Assembly: GCA_007922195.1 (NCBI GenBank)
Contig: ML681981.1
Coordinates: forward strand, 15,695,940 to 15,759,939
Direction: 5' to 3'
DNA from: Podocnemis expansa
Taxonomy: Eukaryota > Chordata > Testudines > Podocnemididae
DNA length: 64,000 bases
In this document: in pieces, positions 34,040 through 45,269 of the stretch
Numbering within the stretch: position 1 is the first letter of the stretch
How the letters are laid out: every line of letters starts with the position of its first letter
Translations under genes and position numbers: made by a program
Notes under the pieces: model-generated
Seen by the model: the letters and a program-made list of their open reading frames with translations, nothing else
Databases searched by the model: none
Told to the model about the DNA's origin: nothing

Positions 34040-34452
34040 GTTCAACGGGGGAAGGAGATCAAAGCCCACAGGTAAGTGACAATGTGGGTGATCTGAGGGA
34101 AGGGATGGAACTTGAGGAGTGCTAGGACTGTAGCATCAGGAATAAAAGAGAAGGTAGTTGGAACATGGGGGGGGCAGAAATCAAATAAATGTCTTAAGTG
34201 TTCTACTGAAGCCCCAATACGTGAGGAGAGTGGGAGAGGAGAACTCCAAGAAAAAATGCAAGGAGGTTTATGTAATAGAATTGGAAATCAACATGACAAA
34301 GTAGGGCAATCGGCCAGGTATCTTAGGTGCCTATACACTAATGCAAGGAGCCTGGGAAATAAGCCAGAAGAATTGGTAATACTAGCGCAGACAATATCAC
34401 CATAGGAGTAACGGAGACGTGGTGGGATAGTCTGCACGACTGGAGCTCTGCC

Positions 34453-35040
34453 ATGGATGGGTATAAACTGTTCAGGAAAGACAGGCAGGAAGGAAGAGGG
34501 GGAGGAGTAGCACTATATGTAAAAGAGCTCCATGACTGCTCAGAGCTCCATTATGGAAGTGGAAGCGTGCCAGTAGAAAGTCTGTGGGTTACATTGAGAG
34601 GGGAAAGCAACACGGGGGATGTTGTGGTGGGGGTCTGCTCTAGACCACCAGACCAGAAGCAGGAGGCAGATGAGGTGTTCTATGGACAACTAGCGGCAGC
34701 TTGTAGATCACAGGCCCTGGTGCTCAGAGGGGACTTCAATTACCCTGACATCTGCTGGGAGGCCAATACAGCAGTGCTTGGGCAATCCAGGAAGTTTTTA
34801 GAGAGTGTTGGGGACAGCTTTCTAGTACAAATGCTAGAGAAACCAACTAGGGGTCTTGCACCTCTTAACCTGCTGCTCACAAACAGGGAAGAGTTGATCA
34901 GGGAGGTACAGGTGAATGGCAAGCTAGGCAGTAGTGACCATGACATGGTTGAGTTCAGGATCCTGATTAAAGGAAGGAAAGAAGCAAAACACAAACCCTG
35001 GACTTCAAAAAAGCAGATTTTGGCTCCCTCAGGGAACTGA
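34453..35040 (+). pseudogene. CR1 ORF2, APE-type endonuclease part
   Basis: The frame shows DGYKLFRKDRQ, VVVGVCSRPPDQ, then GDFNYPDICW (metal-binding Asp/Asn block) and GSSDHDMVEF (catalytic SDH motif), the usual order of the AP-endonuclease domain that nicks target DNA. The N-terminal part (LYTNARSLGNKPEEL, ending about 34405) is in another frame. The end is a frameshift stop at 35038: read one base over, the text continues as SLRELMGRIPWEV. It is a non-functional fragment. Confidence 0.85.
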
Positions 35041-35756
35041 TGGGCAGGATCCCTTGGGAAGTTAATCTGGAGGGGAAAGGCGTCCAAGAGAGTTGGTTAT
35101 ATTTTAAAGAAACCCTGCTAAGGGCACAGGAAGTTGCCATTTCAATTAGGAGAAAGAACAAACATGTGAGGCAGCCAGAATGGCTCAGCCAAGAACTCTG
35201 CTCTGAGCTTAAACATAAAAAGGAAGCTTACAGGAAGTGGAAGCTTGGTCAGATGACTAAGGAGGCATATAAAGACATTGCTCAGGACTGCAGGGATAAA
35301 ATCAGAAAGGCCAAAGGACAAATGGAGTTGCAGCTAGCGAGGGATGTAAGGGATAATAAGAAGGGGTTCCACAAGTATGTTAATAACAAGAAGAGGATCA
35401 GGGATGGTGTAGGTCCCTTGCTGAATGGGGCAGGCATCCTCGTGACAGAGGATGAGGGAAAAGCTGAAGTGCTCAATGCTTTTTTTGCTTCAGTTTTCAC
35501 AGGCAGGGTCAGCTCCCAGCCCACTACCATGGGTATGGCAGATTGGAGAGAAGAAGAGAGGCCCTTGTTGACGGAAGGTCAGGTTAGGGACCGCTTAAAG
35601 AAGCTGGATGTGCACAAGTCCATGGAGCTGGATGAACTGCATCCAAGGGTGCTAAGGGAATTGGCCGATGAGATAGCAGCACCACTGTCCATTATGTTTC
35701 AAAACTCATGGAGAACGGGGGAGGTGCCAGAGGATTGGAAAAAAGCAAATATAGTA
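35040..35756 (+). pseudogene. CR1 ORF2, linker between endonuclease and RT
   Basis: It continues ORF2 after the frameshift, with the basic linker (QPEWLSQELCSELKHKK, EAYKDIAQDCRDKIRKAKGQ), the KKGFHKYVNNKKR segment and the start of the RT (LHPRVLRELADE, EVPEDWKKANIV). It is cut by the MITE after KKANIV; beyond 36126 the text resumes as [19 protein letters not shown]. Confidence 0.88.
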
Positions 35757-36124
35757 CAGCTAGTCCTCACTTAGTGACCTACTCGTTTAGTGACCCCTCA
35801 GAGTTATGACCGGCTCTCTGATGAGTTGGTATTATGGCGATGTACGAGAACTCGCATCAACTCTCTCAAATTACCTATATTTACAGTACACTATGCAAAC
35901 TAAGTTCAGTACATTAGAGCTTAAAACATTTAAAATATATATGAAAAATGTTATAAATGATGCAAAGGTGACATTAAAACTATCTACCGATGGTTGAAAA
36001 ACCCACTACCAGTAAAGTACATTATGCCTGAAATACTGGTAAGGGCTGCTCCTCGTTTAGTGACCAATTCGTTTATCAACCAGGTTTCAGGAACGGAACC
36101 CGGTCACTAAGTGAGGACTACCTG
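35757..36124 (+). mobile_element. 368-bp MITE (Tigger/mariner-like), copy 1, inside CR1
   Basis: Inverted ends CAGCTAGTCCTCACTTAGTG and CACTAAGTGAGGACTACCTG are flanked by TA on both sides (35755-35756, 36125-36126), as for Tc1/mariner-pogo transposases. Removing it restores the CR1 text ATAGTACCTATTTTC exactly. Copy 2 at 60583-60950 has the same length in opposite orientation. It contains a 63-codon frame (35806-35997) without transposase features that is identical in copy 2 except for one residue. Confidence 0.93.
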
Positions 36125-36204
36125 TACCTATTTTCAAGAAAGGGAAAAAGGAGGATCTGGGGAATCACAGACCAGTCAGTCTCACCTCAGTCCCTGGAAA
36201 AATT

Positions 36205-37440
36205 ATGGAGCAGGTTCTCAAAGAATCCATCCTCAAACATTTAGAGGAAAATAAAGTGATCAGGAACAGTCAGCATAGATTTACCAAGGGTAAATCATGC
36301 CTGACCAATCTCATTTCCTTCTATGATCAGATGACTGGTTTTCTGGATGCAGGAAGAACCATTGATGTGATATACCTTGATTTTACCAAGGCTTTTGATA
36401 CAGTTTCCCACAGCATTCTCATTGGCAAATTAAGAAAGAATGGGTTGGATTGGTGGACTGTAAGGTGGATAGAAAACTGGCTAGATCAACGGTTTCAGCG
36501 TGTAGGAATCAATGGCTCCACGTCTAGCTGGCAACCAGTCACGAGTGGTGGGCCCCAGGGGTCGGTCCTCAGGCCGGTTCTGTTCAACATTTTCATCAAT
36601 GATCTAGATGATGGAAAAGACTGCATTCTCATTAAGTTCGCGGATGACACCAAGCTGGGGGGAACAGTAGACATGTTGGAGGGCAAGGACAGGATTCAGG
36701 GAGACCTAGATAAATTGGAACAGTGGGCCAATAGAAATCTTATGAGCTTCAATAAGGACAAGTGTAAAATCCTGCATGTGGGACAAAAAAACCCCATGCA
36801 CCGCTACAGGCTGGGAAACATTCAGCTAAGTAGCAGCAGTGTAGAAAAGGACCTGGGGGTCCTGGTGGATGGGAAGCTAGATATGAGTCAGCAGTGTTTT
36901 CTTGCTGCCAAAAAGGCCAATGGCATACTGGGCTGCATCAAAAGAACTGTTACCAGCAGATCAAGGGATGTGATCATTCCCCTCTATTCTGCACTGGTGA
37001 GGCCACATCTAGAATACTGTGTTCAGTTTTGGGTTCCCCACTACAAAAAGGACAGGGACATGCTAGAGAGAGTCCAGCGGAGGGCAACCAAAATGATTAA
37101 TGGGCTGGAGCACAAGCCCTATGAGGAAAGACTGAAAGTATTAGGGTTATTTAGTCTGCAGAAGAGAAGACTGAGGGGGGATTTGATAGTAACCTTCAGC
37201 TACTTGAAGGGATGCTCTAAGGAAGATGGAGCTCGACTATTCTCGGTAATAACAGAGGACAGAACGAGGAGCAGTGGTCTCAAGTTACAGTTAGGGAGGT
37301 CGAGGCTGGATGTTAGAAAAAGCTTTTTTACTAGGCGAGTGGTGAAGCCTTGGAATGAGCTGCCTAGGGAGGTGGTGGAGTCTCCATCTTTGGAGGTGTT
37401 TAAGGCCCGGCTGGACAAAACCATGACTGGGATGGTTTAG
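36205..37440 (+). pseudogene. CR1 ORF2, reverse transcriptase and C-terminal region, open for 411 codons
   Basis: The frame holds RT motif A (YLDFTKAFD, Asp59), the motif B region [10 protein letters not shown] (normally GVPQGSVLGP, so two changes) and motif C FADD at 145-148, followed by the CR1 C-terminal region to a stop just before the tail. The ATG used here is an internal methionine ([10 protein letters not shown]); the real ORF2 reads in from upstream. An open frame this long points to a fairly recent copy. The frame is intact, but the rest of the element is broken. Confidence 0.9.
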
Positions 37441-37515
37441 TGGGAGTGGTCCTGCCTCTGGCAGGGGGTTGGACTAGATGACCAATGAGGTCCCTTCCAG
37501 CCCTCTGATTCTATG

Positions 37516-39389
37516 AATTGAATTTGTTCTTGGTTTCAAGCAGGAGTGCCGCTGGCCCGGGAAAAGACCCAGGGCTCAGGTGCTGGGATTTGGGGCTTGA
37601 GCCGTGTGTGTGCCACACCTCTGCAGGTACTGCCACAGGTGGCCGACCCTGGGCTTGGGCACTGGGATTCGGGGCTCGAGCCCTGTAAGCCTGGTGCAAG
37701 CGATGCCCTGGTTTCTGGCAAGATATTGAAGTTATTTGTATGGGATAAAATCTGCAACTCCTTACTAAGGCAAAGCTCCCAAAATCAATAGCAGCATCAC
37801 AAGTTCTACTTACTGGCAACAAGTATGGCCCTCTTCCCTTCCTTCCTCCTAGTGACAAAATTTAAAATATCTGTAGGTTTTCTTCTCTTCCTAGTTTTTG
37901 AAAAGGGGCCACATAAAAGCCCCAAGAAGTGACACTATAATCCAGTCTCAAATGAAATCATGCCTCTTTCCCAGCTACAACAGACTATTTCTGTCTTGAG
38001 TCCAGATAACACATAGGCTTAACAATCTTTATGCTTTTTTTGCATGTCAGTCACCTGAGCCCTACAGTCTATCTGTATCTGCTCCCAAATCACTGGTTTT
38101 ATATCTCCATCCATCTGTCAAGGAAAACTAGTTGTGAGTCTTGGTAGCAACTGGGACCTAGACAGGTAATTCAGCCTGGCATGGAAGATTTTCTTATTAA
38201 AGACTGAATGATTTAGTCATTTTCAGTAAAATCCCATTTTAATCAGAGCCCCTTAAAGTCTCAGTTATACCATTGCTATACAGACCATTCTCTACCCCTG
38301 CTTTTACAATATTTACATTCACGCTGAAGCAATTTTTAACTGTTTTAGAGTATAATAGGGTCAGTAAAGAAAACTATCTGAAGCTACTTGTTCTAAACGG
38401 AAGGGAACAATTACTCATCTGGACCATTTCAGAGCGTGGAAACAGGAAAGCACTCTCTTCATTATCTGAAGGTTTAGCATTCCCACTCAAAAGCTCTGTA
38501 GGACAGTTTGAAGAACAGGTCTGTGTCAACTTACAAATTTAATTTTGTTTTGTCTGTATCACTTGACTGTAAATCTGTATACAGGATTAGAACCTCCAGT
38601 GTGGGTATGATACTAGGTTGTATCCTGTGCTGAGATAGAGTTTGAACTTGTGTGGCATAGCCTGATGTGATAGATAAACCAAGCTAAAGGAGGAGGAGTT
38701 GTTTCTTATCTTCTGGGCAATCCATACAGGAAGAATCAATTAGCTGGGTGCCAAAGACTGGTGACTCACTGATGATTTGTAACTGTTTTTGCACCACTAT
38801 TCAAAAAGAATTTGGGGGGGGTATGTTAACTCAGCATGACTGGTGCATGTAGTCTCACATCAGGTGTCCTGATCAAGACTGGATTTATAAGCAAAATTGT
38901 GTAGGATTGCACAAAGAGCCAAAAGCCGCTAGCTGGATGGACAAAAATCAAACCTTTGCATAGCCAGAAGAGCAGAGCTTAGGCCCAAACCAGAGGACTG
39001 AGATCAATCTAAGGGAGCAATGCATGCAGGTGTTGGTTTTTTCAGACATCTCTTCCTCTTATGCTTTTTAAAAGTTCATTCAGGAAGTTCCTTTATCAAG
39101 GATGTGGCATGCCCAGAAAGGTAGAGATTGGGGGTGGAGGGATGCATAAGCTAGTGAAGAGCACTCAACACTAGTTTTAGGGTCTAGGGCACTAGGGCCC
39201 AAACCTCCTGTAGAGGATGGCAGAAAGGGACTCTGTGCTTCACCATATGCCTGAAATGCCAGAACCTGACTGAGTCTGGATGTAGCTCAGAGCCAGTTGG
39301 TTTGAAAGCATGTGACCTCCAAAAACTGAGACTAAGAAAACAGACCAGTGACCATTCACTATGCGAACTCTACTCATAGGGTACAAAAA
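37516..39389. other. No gene recognised
   Basis: Bases 37535-37720 are GC-richer with repeated GGGMTTSGGGCTYGAGCC-like phrases (37587-37605, 37665-37683), possibly a small old repeat. An open frame at 38273-38542 has no domain. Otherwise nothing. Confidence 0.3.
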
Positions 39390-42300
39390 GAATCATAGAA
39401 CCATAGGGTTGGAAGGGACCCCATGAGGTCATCTAGTCCAACCCCCTGCCAGAGGCAGGACCACTCCCACTAAATTATCCCAGCTAGAGTTTTATCCAGC
39501 CGGGCCTTAAACATCTCCAAAGACAGATTCCACCACCTCCCTAGGTAGCCCATTCCAATGCTTTACCACCCTCCTAGTAAGAAAGTTTTTCCTAATATCC
39601 AGCCTCGACCTCCCCAGCTGCAATTTGAAACCACTGCTCCTTGTTCTATCCTCTGGCACAACTGAGAACAGCCGAACTCCATCCTCTTTGGAGCATCCCT
39701 TCAGGTAGTTGAAGGTTGCTATCAAATCCCCCCTCAGTCTTCTCTTCTGCAGGCTAAATAAGCCTAGTTCCTTTAGTCTTTCTTCACAGGGCTTGTGCTC
39801 CAGCCCCTTGATCACTTTTGTTCCCCTCTGCCGGACTCTTTCTAATTTGTCCACGTCCTTTTTGTAGTGGGGAGCCCAAAACTGGGCACAGTATTCCAGA
39901 TGCAGCTTCACCAGTGCCAAATAGAGGGGAATGATCACATCCCTCAATCTGCTGGCAATGCTTCTTTTGATGCAGCCCAGTATGCCATTGGCCTTTTTGG
40001 CTGCAAGAGCACACTGCTGACTCATATCCAGCTTCCCATCCACCAGGACCCCCAGGTCCTTTTCTATGGTGCTGCTACTTAGATGATCACTCCCCAGCCT
40101 GTAGCAGTGCATGGGGTTTTTCCGTCCCAAGTGAAGGACTTTGGTCTTATCCTTGTTGAACCTCATGAGATTTCTATTGGCCCACTGATCCAATTTGTCA
40201 AGGTCTTCCTGAATCTTCTCCCTGCCCTCCAGCATGTCTAACATTGCCCCCAGCTTGGTGTCATCCGCAAACTTACTGAGTGTGCAAACGATCATATCGT
40301 CCAGGTCATTAATGAAAATATTGAACAGAACTGGCCCCAGGACCAACCCCAGGGGCACACCACTCGTTACTGGTTGCCAGCTAGACATGGAGCCATTGAT
40401 TCCTACATGCTGAAACCGTTGATCTAGCCAGTTCTGTATCCACCTTACAGTCCACACATCCAAACCGTACTTCCTTAACTTGCTGACGAGAATGCTGTGG
40501 GAAACTATCAAAAGCCTTGCTAAAGTCGAGGTATATCAGATCAACAGCTCTTCCCGCATCCACAAATCCAGTCATCTCATCATAGAAGGTGATGAGGTTG
40601 GTCAGGCATGATTTACCCTTGGTGAATCCATGCTGACTGTTCCTGATCACTCTATTTTCCTCCAAGTGTTTCAAGATGGATTCTTTAAGAACCTGCTCCA
40701 TGATTTTTCCAGGGATTGAGGTGAGGCTGACAGGTCTAATTCCCTGGATCCTCCTTTTTGCCTTTCTTGAAGATAAGCACTATATTTGCTTTTTTCCAGT
40801 CCTCTGGTACCTCCCCTGTTCGTCACGAGTTTTGAAAGATAATGGCCAGTGGTACTGCTACCTCATCTGCCAACTCCCTCAGCACCCTCGGATGCAGGTT
40901 GTCTGGATCCATGGACTTGTGCACATCCAGCTTCTTAACGCAGTCCCTAACCTGACCTTCTGTAACCAAGGGCCTCTCTTCTTCTCTCCAATCTGCCATA
41001 CCCAGTGTAGTGGGCTGGGAGCTGGCCCTGCCCGTGAAAACTGAAGTAAAAAATAAAAAAATGAAAGCATTGAGCACTTCAGCCTTTTCCTCATCCTCCA
41101 TCACGAGGATACCTGTGCTATTCAGGAAGGGACCTACACCAGCTGTGATCCTCTTCTTGTTATTGACATACTTGTAGAACCCCTTCTTATCATCCTTCAC
41201 ATCCCTTGCTAGCCAGAACTCCAACTGTCCTTTGTCCTTTCTGATTTTATTGCTACAGTCCCAAGCAATATCTTTATATGCCTCCTTAGTCATCTGTCCA
41301 AGCTTCTACTTCCTATAAGCTTCCTTTTTATGCTTTAGCTCAGTACAGAGTTCTCTGTTAAGCCACATTGGGCGCCTTCCACATTTGCTGTTGTTTCTGC
41401 TCACTGGAATGGTATCTTCCTGTGCATTAGCAGGGTTTCTTTAAAATACAGCCAGCTCTCTTGGACACCTTTCCCCTTCAGATCAGCCTCTCAAGGGATC
41501 CTGCCCATCAGTTCCCCGAGGGAGCCAAAATCTGCTTTTCTGAAGTCCAGGGTCTGCGTTTTGCTTCTTTCCTTTTTTCCATTAATCAGCATCTTGAACT
41601 CTTATCGTCTCATGGTCACTGCTGCCCAGGTTGCCATTAATTTCTATGTCCGCAATCAATTCTTCTCTGTTTGTCAGCAGCAGGTCAAGAGGTGCAAGGC
41701 CCCTAGTTGTTTCCTCCAGCATTTGTACCAGGAAGTTGTCCTCAACACTCTTCAAAAACTTCCTGGATTGCCTGTGCACTGCTGCGTTGGCATTCCAACA
41801 GATGTCAGGGTAATTGAAGTCACCCAAGAGAACCAAGGCCTGTGATCTGGAAACTTCTGCCAGTTGTCCATAGAATGCCTCATCCATCTCGTCTGGTGGT
41901 CTATAGCAGACACCCACCACAACATCCCCCTTGTTGCCCTCTCCTCTAAAGCTTAACCTACAGATTTTCAGCTGGCTCAGTTTTATTTCCATTATGGAGC
42001 TCTGAACAGTCATAGAGCTCTTTTACATATAGTGCTACTCCTCCCCCTCTTCTTCCCTGCCTGTCCTTCCTGAACAACTTATACCCATCCATGGCAGAGC
42101 TCCAGTCATGCAAGCTATTCCACCATGTCTCTGTTATTCCAGTTATACCATAGTTCCTTGTCTGCGCCAGTATCACCAATTCTTCCTGCTTGTTTCCCAG
42201 GCTCCTCACATTCGTGTACAGGCACCTAAGATACCAGGCTGATTGCCCTCCTTTCCCATGTTGATTTTCAGTTCTATTGCATCTACTTCCTTATATTTTC

Positions 42301-42420
42301 CCCTGGTGTTGTCCTCCCACACCTGCCTCAGGTATTAAAGCTTCATTAGAACATTTAACACAATTATTTGACCCCCCCCCCATGTTCCAACTACCTTCTC
42401 TTTTATCCCTGGTGTTACAT
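39390..42420 (-). mobile_element. CR1 LINE, antisense, 5'-truncated before the endonuclease
   Basis: On the minus strand the order is: the ORF1-ORF2 linker (from about 42420, matching 34140-34330 of the sister copy), endonuclease (GDFNYPDICWNANA, GSSDHETIRV), linker, RT and the 3' tail at about 39390-39480 (CCCCATGAGGTCATCTAGTC on the plus strand). It has several frameshifts and stops, including near 40508, 41290 and 41960. It is less intact than the copy at 33.5-37.5 kb. Confidence 0.93.
39507..40511 (-). pseudogene. CR1 ORF2, RT core to C-terminus, broken copy
   Basis: The frame includes [20 protein letters not shown] (motif B region, PQGS changed to PLGL), [10 protein letters not shown] (motif C) and the C-terminal block [17 protein letters not shown]. 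The upstream part with motif A (YLDFSKAFD) is in another frame (40381-40701), separated by an indel near 40508. It is not functional. Confidence 0.88.
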
Positions 42421-42583
42421 ATTTAAACATCTATTTAGAAAATGTGATGATGGCTCAGATATACGATAGTTACAGAAGCAACCTCATGGCCCAAATCTTA
42501 GTAGCTCAAGGTTTAGGAAGTACGTGACCATAAACAAAGAGCTCTCTTGATTAACAAGATGGAGTTGAGAGACAACCTACAAA

Positions 42584-43087
42584 GTGAATATAGTACTCAG
42601 ACTCAAGGAATATTTCCACCACACCAATGATGTACGCAGTGACCTAGAGATACCTTCTTCCCAACACTGCAAGAAGAAATATTCTTCATTGACTCGTCCT
42701 GACAATCAGAACAGATTAGACTTCTACACTGACTGTTTCTGCCACAATGCAAAGGCTGAAACTGTGGACAAACATCCCTTACACTATAACCTCACCCCTG
42801 CAGAACACAATGCCATCCACAGCCTCACAAACTCTGATACTATTATTAATGAGGCTGACAAAGGAGGTGCTGTTATCATCATGAATAAATTGGATTATGA
42901 TCAGGAAGCTTACAAACAACTCTCCAAAACAATGTTCCAAAAACCACTTTTCTCTGATCCCACTGAGGAATACCACAAGGAACTACACCACCTACTCAGG
43001 AAACTCCCTGAGACAGTACAGGAACAAACAAACAAAGACAGACACACCAGCAGAACCTCGACCTGGGATATTCAGTCTGCTACCTAA
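42584..43087 (+). pseudogene. PLE reverse transcriptase, N-terminal part
   Basis: The frame contains LTPAEHNAIHSLTNSDTIIN followed by EADKGGAVIIMNKLDY (family consensus has PADKGGA), the signature N-terminal RT block of Penelope-like elements, then EAYKQLS and the HHLLRKLPE region. A frameshift near 43040-43085 moves the continuing text (RPGIFSLLPKIH) to the frame of 42897-43097. PLE RTs are related to telomerase. This one is truncated and inactive. Confidence 0.88.
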
Positions 43088-43609
43088 AATCCATTAAAAA
43101 AGGAAACCCCAGATGCCCCGGCACTCTTACAGCACTCTTTTCTGACTATGTAATGCTGCAGTCTCTAATCCAAAGAGCATAAAACATATGTAGACTCCCT
43201 CCTCAGACCCTATGCTATCAACACTCTTAGCTATCTTTGAGACACCATGGACTTCCTGAGAAAAATCCAGTCCCCACTGGTGAGCTTCCAGATAACACCA
43301 TCCTGGCCACTGTGGATGTAGAAGCTCTTTACATCAACATCCCACACAAAGATGGATTACAAGCTATAGGAAGATGATGCCACAGCATACCTCGTAGCTG
43401 AACTTTCTGACTTTGTACTCACCTACAACCATTTCAGATTTGAGGATAATTTATACTTTCAAGTTAGCAGCCCTGCTGTGGGTACCCACATGGCCCCACA
43501 AACATACCAACATTTTTATGGCTGAATTAGAATGACGTTTCCTCAAGTCTCATCTCAAAGCACTTCTCCTCTACTTGTGCTACATTGATGACATCTTCAT
43601 CATCTGGAC

Positions 43610-44071
43610 CAATGCTTCCTCTAACAGCTAGAGGCAGCCGAGCAACTCATGTTGCTTGCTGCGCACCACCCCCCATGTGGCCCCAATCCTGCCGGTCCCA
43701 CAGGCCCATTCCTGCCACCCTCTATGCGGCCCCAATCCTGCCGCCACCACCCCACTTCCCCCGTAAGCACCCCCCAAACCAACCACTCCCCTCCTCCCAC
43801 CCTAGCCCACTCCCCCGGTAACCCCCCAACAGGCCTGACTCTCCCCCTGCAGTCTTACCCAGCTGAGCCACAGCTCCTCTGGCTGGGGAAGCACTAACAG
43901 AGCATGCTCAGATATTTTGAGCATGCTCCATTACAGCTTCTCTGGGTGAGAGTTTTAATAACTCCCAGTGCCAGAGGAGCTCTCAGCCAGGATTCTGGCT
44001 GCCGGCCATATATGGCCGGCAGCCGTCCCCATGCTGGGGAGCTGCAGCTGTGCAGCTTACAGGGAACATTG
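43610..44071. mobile_element. hAT-like element, 462 bp, inserted in the PLE RT
   Basis: Inverted ends CAATGCTTCCTCTAACAGC and GCAGCTTACAGGGAACATTG are flanked by ATCTGGAC on both sides (43602-43609, 44072-44079), a perfect 8-bp duplication. Excision restores the PLE text FIIWT directly after YIDD. The interior is C-rich and holds a 28-bp perfect palindrome at 43997-44024. Confidence 0.9.
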
Positions 44072-44794
44072 ATCTGGACCCATAGTAGGGACGTCTTTGA
44101 AGATTTCCACAGAGATTTCAACAATTTCCACCACTATTAAACTTAGCCTGGAATGTTCTGCACAGGAGATCCACTTTCTGGATGCTACAGTACAAAAATT
44201 GGGAACGGACACAAACACTATCTTATACCAAAAACCTACTGATCAGTATAGTTACCTATGTCCCTCAAGCTTTCATCCAAAACACACCACACAATCCACT
44301 GTCACAGCCAAGCCCTAAGATATAACTGCATTTGCTCTGCTCTCTCATATAGAGGCAGATTCCTTCAGGAGCTCTATCAAGCATTCTCAAAACTAGAGTA
44401 CTCACCTGAAGTAGTGAAGAACCAGACTGATAGAGCCAGGCAGGTACCTTGAAGTCAACTACTGCAGGAGAAGCCCAAGAAAGAAAACAACAGAACACCT
44501 CCTGCCATCACCTACAACCCCCAAGTTAGATCTCTACAACACATCCTCAGGGAACTAGTCTATTCTCCAAGACGATCCCTCTCTCTCTCCAGCCTTCAGA
44601 GACAGCCCCCCCACAACCTTTAGCAGATACTTACCAGAAACTACAGACCTAACAATAGAACCATTAAAGCAGGCACATGTCCCTGCAACAAACCACACTG
44701 CCAACTTTGCCCACATATCTGCACAATAGAGACTATTACAGAACCTAATAAAACCAGCTACTCCATCAAAGGCTCATTCACCTGCTCAACCACC

Positions 44795-44920
44795 AATGGG
44801 ATTTATGCCATCATGTGCCAGAAATGCCCCTCTGCTTTATATATTGGACAAACAGGTCAGTCTCTGCACAGAAGAATAAATGGGCACAAATCTGACATCA
44901 GATATCACAACATTTTTATT
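44795..44920 (+). pseudogene. PLE GIY-YIG endonuclease domain
   Basis: The reading is NGIYAIMCQKCPSALYIGQT, then GQSLHRRINGHKSDI: GIY at 44798-44806 and YIG at 44840-44848, followed by the conserved Arg (HRRINGH) and His of the family. This is the C-terminal nuclease of Penelope-like elements, thought to nick target DNA. It is preceded by a Cys/His cluster. A TGA follows about 45 bases after the motif (IFIS*), earlier than the LRQMNTRSRL text that continues in other copies, so this copy is broken. Confidence 0.9.
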
Positions 44921-45228
44921 TCCTGATCACTCCCCATTGATGATTTACTAATTGCGGTGCTCAGACAGATGAATACCAGATCAAGGCTTGAAGCTACTGA
45001 TATTGAATTTATTTGCAAATTTGATTGCATTGCTTCAGGGCACATTAGGGACTTTGTATTTTTCTCTCATTACAACAGGTGATTTGACCTCATCTTTCTC
45101 TATATGCTGTTCCCAGTGTTTCAATCTTTACAACTGCTTTGTTTTGCTGTTATGGTGTGACCTGATCGCATGACTTACACTTCCCTGCATTTATTTCCTC
45201 CCATTCTGCAAGTTCCCCCATCTTCAAA

Positions 45229-45269
45229 GCATCTGATGAAGTGGGATTTTCTCACACAAGAGCTCATGC
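45229..45269 (+). ncRNA. Minimal hammerhead ribozyme-like motif in the PLE 3' end
   Basis: The segment reads GCAT (stem I), CTGATGA (core, all conserved positions present), an A, GTGGGA/TCTCAC (stem II, one G-U pair), a damaged second core (ACAAGA where GAAA is expected), GCTC (in place of stem III plus the UH cleavage site) and ATGC (stem I partner). Minimal hammerheads proposed to act as dimers are known from PLE terminal repeats. This copy is probably inactive because of the second core. Confidence 0.6.

Larger units (their letters stand above)
33500..37515 (+). mobile_element. Long CR1 LINE, ORF1 esterase through 3' tail, interrupted by a MITE
   Basis: This is the longest CR1 here (about 4.0 kb, 3.65 kb without the MITE). 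In order: SGNH-esterase ORF1 domain (33479-34039), a linker, APE-type endonuclease (about 34320-35040), the endonuclease-RT linker (35040-35756), the RT and C-terminal region (36127-37440) and a 3' tail ending ATTCTATGA at about 37515. It is 5'-truncated just before the esterase domain. Defects: a frameshift near 34390-34400 at the endonuclease N-terminus, one in the A-run near 35008-35013, and the 368-bp MITE at 35757-36124. It copies by target-primed reverse transcription when intact; this copy cannot. Confidence 0.93.

Noticed and set aside
36205..37440. Active CR1 reverse transcriptase
   Set aside because: The 411-codon frame is intact, but motif B is altered ([10 protein letters not shown]), the upstream ORF2 has two frameshifts and a MITE splits the element.
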